In this document: piece by piece, positions 44,916 to 57,314 of the stretch
Layout: each line of letters starts with the position of its first letter
Numbering within the stretch: the stretch's first letter is position 1
DNA from: Ectobius pallidus
Lineage: Eukaryota > Arthropoda > Insecta > Blattodea > Ectobiidae
Assembly (NCBI GenBank): GCA_964059195.1
Contig: CAXKWD010000007.1
Location: 496,001 to 560,000 of the forward strand
DNA: 64,000 bases
Direction of reading: 5' to 3'
Made by a program: the position numbers and the translations under genes
Notes under the pieces: model-generated
Told to the model about the DNA's origin: nothing
Databases searched by the model: none
What the model saw: the letters and a program-made list of their open reading frames with translations, nothing else

Positions 44916-45574
44916 CCATGGGCGTACGGTGAAATTTTGTTCGGGAGGGGTTCAAAGTAAAGTCGTCTCAGCTCCATGTCCTTGCGCACATTATGAATTA
45001 ATATATATATTTATTTTTTAAATTTACTAAACAGTTGTATCTTGATAATTAATACACTGTAATAAATTAAAATGCAGCTCAGTCTTTGAAAAAAAAAAAC
45101 TTTCTTTTGAAAAATACTGTATGGTGTATAGGGCACGTTTTTAAAGTAGTCTGTAAATACACCGGTGGAAAAACCCGATTAATGCAGATTCTTCCAAGAT
45201 AATTTTGTGATGAGCTCGTGATTACTGTTGGCTTTACAAACAGGTTGATGGATTTCGGCGAGAGAATTCCAGTTGTCGTTTGACAGATTTCGAAGAGATT
45301 TTTGTTTACTAGTAATACATCACTGTTATTAAGCTGAAAAACTATCAACACCACGAGGTTTTGAAATATGAAACTTAAATCAATTACGATAAATCTCAAA
45401 ATAATGCTTTGATATGTACAAAAATGTAAAATATGTAACAACCGAATCAGAGTTTATTATTATTATTATTATTATTTTAATTTTGTTCCATGATTTATAA
45501 TCTTCGAAATATTGCAGATATTTCGGGAGGGGTTTCGACCCCCTGAACCCCCCCCCCTTACCGTACGCCCATGG
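44916..45574. mobile_element. 659-bp TIR element (CCATGGGCGTACGGT ends)
   Basis: A perfect 15-bp inverted repeat, ccatgggcgtacggt, lies at 44916-44930 and, inverted, at 45560-45574. A second conserved inner block is also inverted (tcgggaggggttcaaag at about 44941 versus ggaggggtttcgaccccct at about 45527). The interior contains an att microsatellite (45456-45476) and no gene. The flanks gttccgg and agccggcc do not form a clean duplication. Confidence 0.65.
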
Positions 45575-47395
45575 AGCCGGCCGTAATGTCTAAAAAATAA
45601 CCCACAAAAACGTAGTCATTGCTTACACCTGCAGGATTTGAAACCTTAATGGATCAATACGGTAAAGGTATAATATGCCATGTTCCTATGTTACGGCTAT
45701 CTAACGGTGGATGTATATTACTACTTAGGTCTAACATACATGTAAATGTGACACTTCCTGTCACGAAATCAGCTGGGACAATGGAAGTTCACCATCTTTA
45801 TTGAATTTTAAGTAAATGCGAAGTTTTAAGGCAAGAAGTCGCTTATAGCAAATTCTAATTTTAAACTTAATTACTGTTCTCTTAATTTGTTTTGCATGTT
45901 TAATTTACCTTCCACATCTGCTTCTGAAACCAGATCCTGGCTAATTATTTTCTCAGGTTCAGATTTCAAGATTTATACTGGAATGCCAATACATTCTGTA
46001 ACTCAATTACAAGGCATTAAATTTATATTTTAGTACACGCTCTGCAAAGTGGCTGTTTCTCCGACTGCTAACATGCAGGAAAGTAACACTTTACCGTACT
46101 AAACCGGTAAAGTTGCCATGGTAACCCGTTGGACATAGTTCCAAAGGTGGCTCCTAGAATTCTCTACAGTGTTGAATTTTTAAGGGTTTTATTGCTTATT
46201 GTCTATTAACAAGCACAGTAAACCTTGTAATTTAGAAATCTTGAATTTAAGAAATAAATTCGATAATAATAAATTTGTATAAGTTTCATTAAGTTGGGTA
46301 GATTTGAACGCTCGAAGTTTGCATTACTGCGTTATCGTTTTAGTCTGAGACACCACCACTGCTAGTTGAAAGGAACGGCTTCAGATGAGCCTCTTGTACG
46401 ATTGCCTCATTTAACAAGGAATGATAAGTTTTGTTGCAGAAAAAATTATAAAAATGACGTGTAATTTCAATTGAGGTAAATATGTTTAGTTTAATTAATC
46501 AAAATTATTATCTTAACGATGTCTTTAAGATCAGCCGAAGTTTGTAAACATGCACTACTGATACAATCTTTACTTTCTTTACGCAGAATCATCGAAAATG
46601 AGTGAAAAACTGAGCTCATTAGAAGTAAAATAACAGAACTTCTACTAAAAAATATTGTTTGCACCACGAACGCAAATAGTTTAGCGGAGTCGTCTAGTAT
46701 TTCAGCCTCGGCCACAATATTAGATTCGTCCGTTAAAGCCTTATTTTGCATACTTGATATATAAATAGCTATTCTAGGAAATAATCAAGCTGTAACAAGT
46801 AAAAGCCACAAAATATTGTATTATAATTGTCATAACGAGAAGTCCGGAATTTATATCGAGTGATCCGTACCTCGAGTTACATTTATTGTGAATACCGGTA
46901 GGCCTACTTATATCATTATGATTGTAATGCATAATTGCAACCACAAACATATACCAATCTGCCACCTGTTATAAATCTAGGAACATGTCATAACAATTAA
47001 TTCACAATAGCTTTAGAAATAATCCACCCAAAAAATATTTGTCACATATAATAAAACTCTAATGCAAGGTCAATGTAAGTGATATTTGAAGCTGGGAAAA
47101 ACAAAATTACAAATTGTAAGGTTATGGGACGATGAAATTGATGTCAGAGGGAAAGTGATATCTGCACGGTTTCTAATTAAAAAGTAACCAATCACAGTTG
47201 ACGAAATTTGTCAATATAATAACCAATACGAACATATAATTATATTTCTGTAGGCAGATGAAACCAGAGAGTATTGAGGATACATGATGTTTCAAGGTCA
47301 TTTACACTGCGTTACTATGGGATCGAGTAGACAACATTATGTGATCTAGAAACACTATACTTCGCACTACGTTATCGTAGACACATATATAAAGA
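45575..47395. other. Unassigned stretch
   Basis: No gene or repeat was recognised. The minus frame at 46491-46751 (86 codons) is unrecognised. Confidence 0.35.
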
Positions 47396-47399
47396 AATA

Positions 47400-49277
47400 A
47401 AATCAGGTAAACCGACATAACAAAGTGTGCGTTTGTTTAATCTTCTTCTTCTCTATATATAAAAGCCAAAACCCACTCACTCACTCACTCACTGACTGAT
47501 CACAGTTTCTCAAAAACTATACAGCCTAGGAACGTGAAACTTGGTACACATGTTGCTACTAGGCTCTAGATGCGCACTAAGAAAGGATTTCAACATCTTT
47601 GGCCTCTAAGGGTCTCTAAGGGCCAAAATAGGGTTGTAAAGTTATGAAATTCACCAAAAGGAATTCATACTGCATGTATACAATCCCCATGACAACATAA
47701 TTTTTTTTAACTACACAGGTGGCTTGGCATGACAGTGTGATTTCATGCAGACCTAATAGATATAAAATTATGAGAATTCCTATAAATGATTATCAACTAT
47801 TTTGTGACACGAAGTAAATTTAGAAGGTCCTGGGTTCTATTATTAAGAATTGAACTCTTTTCTTATAGTTACCCTAGGACTGTATTGCGAAAGATAGTTC
47901 ATACAGTATTAATAGATATAATTTCCTGATTAATTTTCATTTACCATATCATCTCTCTATCTTTACCTTAGTGTTTACCTCTCCATTTTGGGGTCTTTTA
48001 AGCGACCCACGTTTCCCGGGCTTAGAGGGCCGCGACCTGTCGGGAGAGGGATTATCTATGGATCACATACATACTTTCTTGACCAGACAAGGACATGGAG
48101 GGCCTCCTGGATGAGTGATCAGTCCAATGCCGGGGCCACCTCCTATACAACACAATCACATAGGACGAGATACACCATTCACACATTCACTCTGAACAAG
48201 GCGAGGATGAGATGAGGATGATAATGGCTGCCAAATGATATACGGGGACCACTAGGGCCTAAAGTTACCAGAGCCTAAAGTTACCAGACATTTGTCTCAC
48301 CGGTGAGGAAAAATCCCGGAAAAACCTTACCTAGGGACCTTGTCCCGACCAGTATTCGTGGGAGGAGAGAACGCATCCCCTACGCCTAGCTATTTACTGT
48401 ATGTTTGCCAAAATTGAAACAACGATTACATTTTTTAAGACATAATCAGAGTAGGCTAAACTACGGATGGAGGAGTAGGCCTACGTGGAATATAAATACG
48501 TCCACCGTGTTGGCTGGACGGCTGATGATTTATAGAAGTACATCGAATCGACTTATAACTGTGTTCACTTAACCTTATATACATAAATCTAACAATGCGA
48601 AGCATTGATGGGTCAGCTAGTCACTGATAAATTAATTCCAATTATGATATACAGAAAATAGGTTCTTTTTGTAATCTACCTCCGAATTAAGCTGCAGATC
48701 GATTCATTAAGCATAACTTACGAAAGAACAAAGGTGTAAAGTTTGATACTTAACCTTAATTCATACTCGTATAGACTGATATAAGACATTCTTAAAATAT
48801 GTCAACATTTCACAAAATACACATGTGAGGAACTTAATTTACGTAGGCTAATTCACAGTAATATACCTTCTGTATACAAACAGTATTCAACTTGATCAAC
48901 GAAAAAAATCTGACTAGTTTGATAATCAAATGAAAAGGAATATGTCATGGGTAAATGTATTGCAAATGCCAAAACCGTATATGATCAGTGTAAAACAATA
49001 TGTTGTCAGGATAACCGATTTGCATTTGTTAAATTCTTTCTAATATATTACCATAAAATAGGCACTAAATTTGGCATTACTCCGATACCGGCCAACCAAT
49101 TTGGTCCGATATCAATAGGCTTCTTCCCGTGGACGTTATAAATTCGTATACCCAGTTTATGAAAATCCGATAAAGCGAATTTGACTAATTGCGCGTAGAC
49201 TACAGACACACGGACGGACGGACGGACAGACATTTTCCCGTCCCACACACAATCTCATAAAGTATCATAATGGGACT
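47400..49277 (+). mobile_element. R1 repeat family, copy D, split by a Helitron
   Basis: The left part (47400-47440: aaatcaggtaaaccgacat, aaagtgtgcgtttgtttaa) and the right part (48621-49277: tcactgataaattaattcc, gaattaagctgcagatcg, ataccggccaaccaatttgg, then gacggacggacggacagaca and the end ataatgggactt) are one R1 copy of about 700 bp. This copy lacks the tRNA-like insert and resembles copy A. The right terminal inverted repeat has a single change (gggactt for ggcactt). Confidence 0.7.
47441..48620 (+). mobile_element. Non-autonomous Helitron, third family (1,180 bp), exact ends known
   Basis: It starts tcttcttcttctctatatat at 47441 and ends with the hairpin caatgcgaagcattg, atgggtcag and CTAG at 48617-48620. 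Removing it leaves tttaa-tcactgataa, which is what the related R1 copies have, so insertion was precisely between A and T with no duplication. The 5' region has the (actc)n / ctgactgatca words usual for this type. The interior (47988-48360) includes a GC-richer segment with cccggaaaaaccttacctag, whose origin is unknown. No replicase ORF. Confidence 0.9.
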
Positions 49278-49933
49278 TAATAAACAGTGAGTATTTAGAT
49301 ATCCATACTCACAGTGACCACATTAGTAAAAGCCGCTCAGTGAGTCATGCAGACTAAGTTATTTACGTTTGATTCCATTGGATTAGCTACAGCCGTGAAG
49401 TAAGAATATATCCTTATAGTAACATACATTTAAGTATCTGTGTGTGATTGTGTTGTAAAGAATAAAATAAGGAATTAAATTTAAAAACAATAATTATTTA
49501 GTAGTTCGTCCCTTTGACGCGAGATCGCATGCAACAGCGACATGAGCAGAGACCACACTCACAAGAAGAAAATCAAGCGACGTAGATAATTACATACAGG
49601 AAAAGAACGGATTCAAACCTTTAGGCTACGACTTCCGATAAAAGTCTGATTACATACTTCATCTTTTCTTTAAAAAGAATTTCACAGAGATGTAACAGAG
49701 GATTGAATAATTAATTTCCTTCGCTGCATTACCTAAGCCTTGGATACCGACAAACCACTGCCGTTATCTTGTAATGTGATTCCAAGGATTGGATTTCATC
49801 GGAGACAACGTCAGCTCGTTACTGAAACGCCACGCGGAAAAAAAATAGACTATGTCATTTATTTTGATTCTTCTAACTTTCCACTTCGTTAAGGAAATGT
49901 GTGGGTAGCATTGTGAAATTTTTCATTGAATGA

Positions 49934-49975
<42 letters not shown>

Positions 49976-50011
49976 TGTAATAATAATAAAATCAGGTAAA
50001 CTGATATAACA
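49278..50011. other. Unassigned stretch ending in an (AAT)n microsatellite
   Basis: An (aat)n run lies at about 49936-49990 directly before the next R1 copy. Otherwise nothing was recognised. Confidence 0.5.
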
Positions 50012-50620
50012 AAGTGCCAGTATGTTTTTGTTGAATCAATTATAATTGCAATTTTTATGTGTAGATTTTTTTTTTTTTCAAAATCAGATTAAAATCGACC
50101 AGCGTCAGCAGAACTACAGATTTGTGATACCTTGACAATCGCGCACTCACATAAAAATAAAATTTAAAAAATCCATGTCAAATCGGCCGGCTCCGGGATT
50201 TGATCCGGGGACCTCCAGAATACGAGTCCAAGGCGTTACCATTCGACCAACTCAGTCAGTTTGACTGTGTCGTTTAATAAGCATCAGTGAAGGAATAGTG
50301 TTAACTGTCAAATTATACCGGTAGACAAAAATTAAAAAAACATGTGACCTTTAATTAGTTGTTACTCTGGTACCGATCAACCGATTAGGTCCAAATTAAT
50401 AGGCTTCTTGCCGTGGAATTGGGTTTCACGCCGGTACTGCTGGACCGATTTGGTTCTTCCCATGGACATTATAAATGCATATACTCTACCAAGTTTCATG
50501 AAAATCCGATAAAGCGTATTTGAGTTATGGCGCGTACAGACACACGGACAGACAGACAGACAGACGGATAGACTTTTTCCTTCCCCACACACAATCTCAT
50601 AAAGTACCATACTGGCACTT
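50012..50620 (+). mobile_element. R1 repeat family, copy E, complete
   Basis: It starts aagtgccagtatgttttt and ends ataccatactggcactt-type sequence at 50620. The flanking left signature aaatcaggtaaactgatat is present at 49988. The tRNA-like segment (50184-50262, minus strand) has an A-box region gttggtcgaatggtaacg and a B box ggatcaaatcc. A gaca-type microsatellite lies at 50537-50575. It is short relative to copy C because the middle region is deleted. Confidence 0.7.
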
Positions 50621-50744
50621 AATAACAATAGCAGGAACATGGAGGTTGAAAGCAATATGGAGGATGAAAGCAAAATGGGTCAAAGGAAAACACAGAAACG
50701 CCACTAGGTACTTTGCGTAGTCCTACATGGGCTCATCCGCGAAC

Positions 50745-50746
50745 TA

Positions 50747-50792
<46 letters not shown>

Positions 50793-50822
50793 TTAATAAT
50801 AATAATAATAACAATAATAATA
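50745..50822. repeat. (AAT)n microsatellite
   Basis: About 25 aat units lie here with a few interruptions. Confidence 0.9.
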
Positions 50823-51592
50823 TTTCACTTGTGATATTGACTTCTTTTGTTTACAAGTGTGAATTATAAGTTGAGAAATGTTGTAGAATACGATATTCTC
50901 GAAACTGGTTAAAGTAGTAGCACCTTCGAAATGATGACGCCGATGGGATGTTGACCTTGGAATGGGGTTGAAATATTCACAATGAATGTAGAAAATTCAG
51001 AATTCCGTTATATCTGTACAGGAGGGTTATAGCATTTCCTTACTCTATATTACTGTATCCATTATTCCTTTTTCAGAAGCAGAAAACATAGGATTAATAT
51101 GATCACTAGGAACATTGCGAAGGAAGCACAGTACAGAGTAGGTACAATGGATGCTGTAAAAATAAAAAGTTACAACCCATGAAAGAAATTAGAAAGCATT
51201 CACAGTGGAAACACAATGCAGAAAGAGGAAAGGGAACAGCATTGAAATGGCCACCAGGGACCAATGCCGGATCCCTTGGTTTTTCTACCACGTAGATTTA
51301 CATTTATATTCGTAAAAAAGATTACTTAATAACATTGCTTTCAAATTTAGTTGACTGCAAAACAGAAATGAACGCATTTAGGAATTCGCCCTATTTCAAC
51401 CTCATCCTTGTAAAATGCAAGTTTTAAAGTATTTATATTCTACACGCCATATGTCAAATGCGTTGACTATCTGTGACAACCCACAAGACAACAGTTGTTG
51501 GAGTTCCTTATCTTTAATTACACTCTCCAGCAAGAATAGCTTAATGAACTGATTACGAATATGGCTTTGCAAAGGTTCCTACATGTCACATT
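50823..51592. other. Unassigned stretch
   Basis: No gene or repeat was recognised. Confidence 0.4.
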
Positions 51593-53033
51593 GGGGGATA
51601 TTCTAAAAAAAGGAGCATGAAGTTCTTACTGGCAGATTTCAAGTTTGCACTTGCATTCGTATGCATAAAAAGCATGGGGACTCCCCCACCCACTGCGCCC
51701 ACGTGACATGACTCTCTTTGTGCTCTGTCGCTTAGTGCCCGCTTCAATTCCGCATGCAGTAAAGACCGAGTGGAGGGAGTATTAAGTAGGAATTTGTGAG
51801 CTACCAAAACAGCACACTCACTTCTCTCACAGCATGCTATTAGGATCATTCGCGTGGAATATATGGACATTCCAGAAAGAATGAAAACTACAAATTTTTA
51901 GTTTTAATCCATCTATCAGTACTAGGTACTAGGGATTTAAAAATTCTGTTTAAATTTTGTAATTGAGGTGCTTATGCTAAGAGCTAAACTTTTATTTGAA
52001 ATATTTCTTTCGAAAAAAAAAATTCTGACAGGTAGTTACAAGGCAGGCATCGTTCACAGAGACTCAATCTTGTCTGGTGAACGGTAAAGCTTTGCATCAG
52101 GCTAATACAACTGAATACCTATTCTCTGCAACACGGCCTCTTATTCTATATTAGAATTTGAAGAAAGGTGTACTGCCACGCTTAGGTTATACAAAAGTAT
52201 TCGAGTGCATTTATTAAGATTTTATTTGGATTGTGTATCCTTAAGGGATGCGGCACGAGGTACGGCAACGACTTTCTTTTCATTTTTACAAGCACTTTAT
52301 TTGACGAAAATTTAATTTTTCTTAATTTTCTCGAAATAGTTTTAACAATTTTATAGGCTTATTATGTAGGCCTACTATAATATATTGTAATAAGTACTAT
52401 TTGAAAAACTTCTCCCAAGAAATTCTCTGAAGGCTAGTTATAAGCCATTCATTTTATACAATATAGACTTGGATTTTTTGGTCTTGCCTCGCGAATAATA
52501 CGACTTGGAAACGAGGCAGATACAAGTGAATGCGCACTACTGCAATACAGCCGTGTACTCTACACTAGAATAGGCTATATTAAGAGTAGAGGGAGTTATA
52601 TGAATGTTTCATATCACATTTAAAAATACTAATTATATTAAATGTTGCAATTATGTTATGAATTTTCATTAAACTAATTTAATCCTAAAATATTATAGAT
52701 TATGTGATCCTGTACTTCTTCCATTGCGGTATCTGATATGATGATGTAAATGACCATTCTATGCAGTCCCTTCAGAGAGAGCAGAAATAATTAATTGTCT
52801 TCCTCTTCATAATGCTGATCTGGCATCTCCCACTGCGAGAAGACCCTTGTTTATTTTCGTAAGTTTGTTTATGCAGGTGCATGTTTCGTGTGGGTTGGGT
52901 GAGCATAAAGTGATAGCCGGTGAGTCAGAACTTTCTGCCGTTGCGGTGTTATTTTGCATAGGACTTGTGAGTGACTACACTGCTCAGCAAGTAGTCGCTC
53001 ATACTTTATGCTTACTTTTTTAGAATATCCCCC
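51593..53033. mobile_element. 1.44-kb element with ~28-bp terminal inverted repeats
   Basis: The left end gggggatattctaaaaaaag (51593, continuing gagcatgaag) is matched inverted by the right end ttttttagaatatccccc at 53033 (preceded by catactttatgcttac). The arms are about 28 bp with a small gap. The interior has no recognised transposase; the minus frame at 51586-51870 overlaps the left end and is probably fortuitous. The flanking 8-mers gtcacatt and gatcagtt do not form a clean duplication. It is a non-autonomous DNA transposon of unknown superfamily. Confidence 0.6.
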
Positions 53034-53200
53034 GATCAGTTAGTTAGGAACTATCAGAAGCAAAGCAACCTTATCAGGTTTGTAATGCATTATCAATCAT
53101 TCATATACAGTATAAAAATAGTTTTCTAAATGCATTCCTTAAACGGCAACACACATACAAACCGTCACGTTTAATGGAACAAGTAACATATACGCATTAC
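53034..53200. other. Short spacer
   Basis: Nothing was recognised. Confidence 0.4.
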
Positions 53201-53950
53201 TAGCTTGAAAGGCCCGGCATCGCCCGAGTTTTGTATTTTGTAATTCGGAATTAACTTATAAAGGACTTTCGATTTTTAAATTCTAGGTCCTTATATAGGT
53301 ACTTTGAAATAGGAAGAACGACTTATCACACTCAAAATATTCCCTCAGAAAACGCTTGATATAGTTTTCTATGGCTCATAGAGGTTGTAGAATTTTGCAT
53401 CCCATCGCTTGTACACAGCAAGCCTGGTAGGGGTTCAAATAAGAAAAAACAGAAATTCCGGTAATACATTTTATTTCGGAGTATTTTATTTCTCACACTC
53501 ATGTTGCCATACAGCCGTTTCTGGGATGAACTTAAAAAGAAATTCAATATCACTTTCATACTTCCGTCTCCAACAAATCTGGGATATAATGATATACATA
53601 TTACTATGGTATTCTCTATGTCCAGAGCAGAGAAAGTTAAGTGACTGCATGACATTGTGCATTAAATGAATTATATTGATAGCTTCTCCAATTTGTGAAA
53701 GTCCCGTCAGGGCCTATCATTCATTTATTTCCAAACCTACCTGATACCATTGCCAACAATGCAGTTGTCATGTGAACTGTGATTTGGATTTGATAATTCT
53801 GTGTAAAAAGGGATTAAGTATTCTAAAAACATTTGAATTTTGGCATTTAAAATCAAAATTTTGCATAATTCTTTCTTAGTAATAATTTACATTATGAAAC
53901 GAAGATACTGTCAAAATTCCAAATCTGTAACTATTATAGTTTAGGCTATG
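53201..53950 (-). mobile_element. Chimeric Helitron, 5' end lost
   Basis: On the minus strand the 3' end is the hairpin cgggcgatgccgggcc, then tttcaag, CTAG (53204-53201) and T. It matches the Helitron at 10276-11291, including the conserved block (KRLYGNMSVRNKI, SMSHRKLYQAFSEGIF) at 53656-53332. The upstream half (53950 to about 53700: agcctaaactataatag, cttcgtttcataatgta, tacttaatccctttttacac) matches instead the 5' half of the other family (8194-9044). The two families are joined near 53700. The TC start is missing. Confidence 0.7.
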
Positions 53951-54255
53951 TGCAACAGTGAATAATGGCTCGGGATGGTTATGAACACATTGACAAGGGT
54001 AATCGGTTTTACGTTACTTTTAATCGAAAATATTACTTAACACAACTCTGTCAGTCAATGTAAAGTTACATATGATGTGCTAGGACTTAAAACGGTGCTA
54101 GCCTGTCAAGGGTAAGAACAATGAATTAGCCTATGTGATACTTATAGAGAGTATCCCTAGATGTCACTGTTGTTCTCTTCCCTTTCGTACAAATTAATAA
54201 TTATCCATTTCCTTCATTTTAACCGCACAAATACTATCACTCCTACTACTACTAT
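53951..54255. other. Unassigned spacer
   Basis: Nothing was recognised in this ~300-bp stretch. Confidence 0.4.
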
Positions 54256-55227
54256 TATCGTGTATCTGTTAATCAAAATAACATAAATAACTATTTCAGC
54301 ATTGAGAATTGAGTGCATAAAGTAGATGGTTTAATTATGAAGAACAACAGTTTCGTTTAAAACTATTTCTTCCCATTCTGCAACTCATTAGCATAGCGAA
54401 AGTTATTTCAATATTAGTGCGTTATTTCCCTCTCCAGTAACTTCAAGACAGAAACTTTATAAACAGATCACAATTCATTACTTTCCGCAAACGTTTCTGT
54501 TACATGCAATCATTTGTTTCGAGGCAAAGTGAGGCAGAATTCCGCCACAATACGAAATTACCAAACAGTTCTTTTCCCCATTATTATTCTAAGCTAATTG
54601 AGATTTTATTTTTTAAATTTACGATTCAAAATAACAAATAACGTCACAAAGAACTTGGGCTCACACGAATAAAAACTCGCTTTCGCTCTTTTGTTAACTT
54701 TGTGCTCGCCTCTAAAGTTGTATGTCTTAAATAAGTATTAGGCCTATATAACTTATATGGACTGATCACGACATGTAATGGTATAAAAATGTGTGAAAGC
54801 TCAGCTCCATGGAATCAGTGTGTTCTTTCTTTCCTCTACTGTGCATAGATATCAGAAGGTTAGCTAATAACAATTATGGAAATGTTGCTTAATCACTGGA
54901 GCTGGCGAGCCTCGTTAATAATTCATTTCTGTGAATGCGATCTCGCACTCCTGTTCTGGATTAGTATTAAACTCGCTCCCACATTCTCCAAGTGGCCAAC
55001 AAGAACGCACAATGTGTCGTGGAACTAAGTAATCGTCACTTACAGTCCATTCACTCTATGGGTGGCGTGCACCAACCGGGAATAAACCAAAAACTAAAGT
55101 AGTAAACCTAAGAAGCAAACAAAAACCAGTACATATTTCTCACACTAGCACATTACTCTTATCACTTAAAGAGTGAAAGAGAAATACTGGTTTTTGTTTA
55201 CTTCAGGTTCCCTTCTTAGATATAACT
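54256..55227 (+). repeat. ~1 kb duplicated block, copy 1
   Basis: From tatcgtgtatctgttaatca to cccttcttagatataac it is collinear with 57973-58998 and clearly similar throughout. It contains the hairpin MITE at its right end. Interior words such as gtcacaaagaacttgggctc and gaaagctcagctccatggaa are identical in both copies. No coding sequence was recognised. It is either an unclassified transposon or a local segmental duplication. Confidence 0.75.
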
Positions 55228-55270
55228 TACTAGGCCTAGTTTAGTTTACTCCTGGTTGATGCACGCCACC
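55061..55270. mobile_element. Foldback MITE, copy 3 (largest hairpin)
   Basis: The outer ends ggtggcgtgcaccaacc (55061) and ggttgatgcacgccacc (55270) are inverted. The inner arms around 55110 and 55219 (agaag...aaacaaaaaccagta and tactggtttttgtttacttc) pair as in the other copies. The arms span nearly the whole 210 bp, so the transcript would fold into a long hairpin. Confidence 0.7.
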
Positions 55271-55352
55271 TTTAGTTTGGTAAAACCTCGCTTTCACAGA
55301 TAAGTTTGCATTAAGAAAAAGATCGTGAGGTGTCAGAGTTACCATTTACTAT

Positions 55353-55520
55353 TTTATGAGATTGTACGGTGGAAGGAAATGTCTGTCTGTCCGTGTGTCT
55401 GTACTCAAACACGCTTTATCGGATTTTCTTGAAACCTGGTATACGCATTTATAATGCCCATGGAAGAAAGACATGATTTTGGATCAAATTGGTTGATCGG
55501 TACCGGAGTCACGAGCAGTT
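55353..55520 (-). mobile_element. R1 repeat family, terminal fragment in reverse orientation
   Basis: tatgagattgtacggtgg, gtctgtctgtccgtgtgtct and ctcaaacacgctttatcgga, then ttggttgatcggtaccgga, are the reverse complement of the right end of R1 copies C and E. The terminal ctggcactt is lost. Confidence 0.6.
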
Positions 55521-55539
55521 AAGTACATCAACATGCGGT

Positions 55540-55893
55540 GATTAATACGACACATGCTGCCAGTGAACACAATAAAAACACATTATTTTATACAACATAA
55601 CTTGTGTGAAAATTGAAATAACATAATTTACATTGATTAAAAATACAATTTCGATTCGGTGCAAGCCAGTTCGTGTGCTTTTTTCAGTTATCCTGTTAGC
55701 TTACCTGAATTAGGTTAACTATGTCTTATATGCACCATTGGTAGCATTGGTTACAACATGGTAACTGAAATCGATTCATAGATGGTTGATTCATAGTATG
55801 CCGTAATCTCGTGGCTGTTAGTTTTTTTTATTAGTAAAGCACGAGAGTAATTAACTATTATTTGTATAATAAATCAGTTTTTTATTCATGGAA
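55540..55893 (-). repeat. Dispersed repeat matching 41563-41920
   Basis: It is the reverse complement of the 41.6-41.9 kb segment, including tgattcatagtatgccgtaa and attattttatacaacataac. It is a single arm here; no inverted partner was seen nearby. Confidence 0.6.
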
Positions 55894-57314
55894 AAGTCTA
55901 AAAGTCTAAAAGATTAAATGATGACAGGTTTATTTCTACCTTTCAGAGTTCTCTTCATGTAAAGTGGTAGAAAACCAACAGGAGATGTCGTCAACCAAAT
56001 AAAACATTTCCAACACTCAGACATGTTTCTGAAAACTGAGTTTTGGACGGGGCACCTCAAAACGTGTATATTTTAATGAAAACCCGACATGGAATTTTAG
56101 AGTGGAACATTTATCCTGCCTCTGCCCGTGGTGCCCTGGTAAGGGGAGAAAAAGTGAAAAGTAAAGTAGCCTAATACAAATTATTCTCCAATCCTCTTAA
56201 GAAAAATAATGTCATACTTTAATCAATACATACTATCCACTGCAATAATAATTAAGAAACTTGTGTTGCAGCTAGTACACATATGCCGTTGCTGCTCGCA
56301 GTCTGTGCTCATTAAAAGGTCATGGGTTCATTAATAAGAGAGCGTTTCTGTTTTGTAATTGGTACATGTTCTGTGTCAATTTACATTCCATTCAGGCTGT
56401 TTTACACCAACAAGACATCACAAGTGCTCTTCTAACCCTAGCGACGCTAAGGGGCAGAAATTGCCAGCCGTAGTCACAAAGTACACTTCGAATGGACACA
56501 GACTTTAACGTCGACATTTTAATGTTCACTATCTGTTAATACTTAACACATTTCCATAAAAAGCCACATGGTTATGAAATAAACCATGAAGCAATTAAAA
56601 AGAAAGAATAGTTTGTCTTCCACTTTTTTTCAGTACAACTCCTTCATATGAAACGTAATGACGTTATGAACCTCCTTTTGCTAATTTCCACCAGGGCGTG
56701 TATTTTTATTTTCGTTTCCGATCTCTTGTTTTCTTCCATGTTTCTATAAGACTTTACCAAATCTTATAGTCTTCATGTTTTCAATGGAATAGGAATTCGG
56801 AATAATTACTAATTTGTACACGAAATGGGGCACGTGACAATTTGCGCAATGCGATGTTATATTGTCTCATTTATTATTACACAGCCATACAGTCGCCGTT
56901 ACCTAGTAACACGAAACTCAAATATAGGCTATCAGCGCTAGATATGTAATTTCTTCATCAATATTTCTTATTAACTAGGTCGACATAAAGAAGATGTAGC
57001 CTATGAAAGGGTTATGTGCACTGCAATAGCAGAATGTCTTCCAACATTTAATTCTGTAGATTTCAAAGAATGTATCGCAATTGATTTAGACGAATGAAAA
57101 ATTGTAATGGAAGCATGAGAGCGAGTTACTTACATACCGACAGCTGCAGTTGAGTTGAGTCAGAAGTCACCGATAAGCGATGCCGATGTTTGTTTTGGTA
57201 CAGAGCTGTCAGCTATCTAAATGTTTACGTGGACCACGAGGAAGCGGTACAGTCACTATAATATAACACATAATTTTAATTGAAATAACTAAATAAGTAC
57301 GGTATTGCTTACAT
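55894..57314. other. Unassigned stretch
   Basis: No gene was firmly recognised. A 37-codon open stretch at about 56980-57090 (plus; HKEDVAYERVMCTAIAECLP and following) after a weak acceptor-like tract has no known match. Confidence 0.3.

Noticed and set aside
50745..50822. Regularly spaced short repeats (CRISPR-like look)
   Set aside because: Simple (AAT)n microsatellite without unique spacers, in a eukaryotic context.
51586..51870. 94-codon minus frame over the left end of the 1.44-kb TIR element
   Set aside because: It overlaps the terminal repeat, has no known motif, and is not continued into the element. Probably fortuitous.
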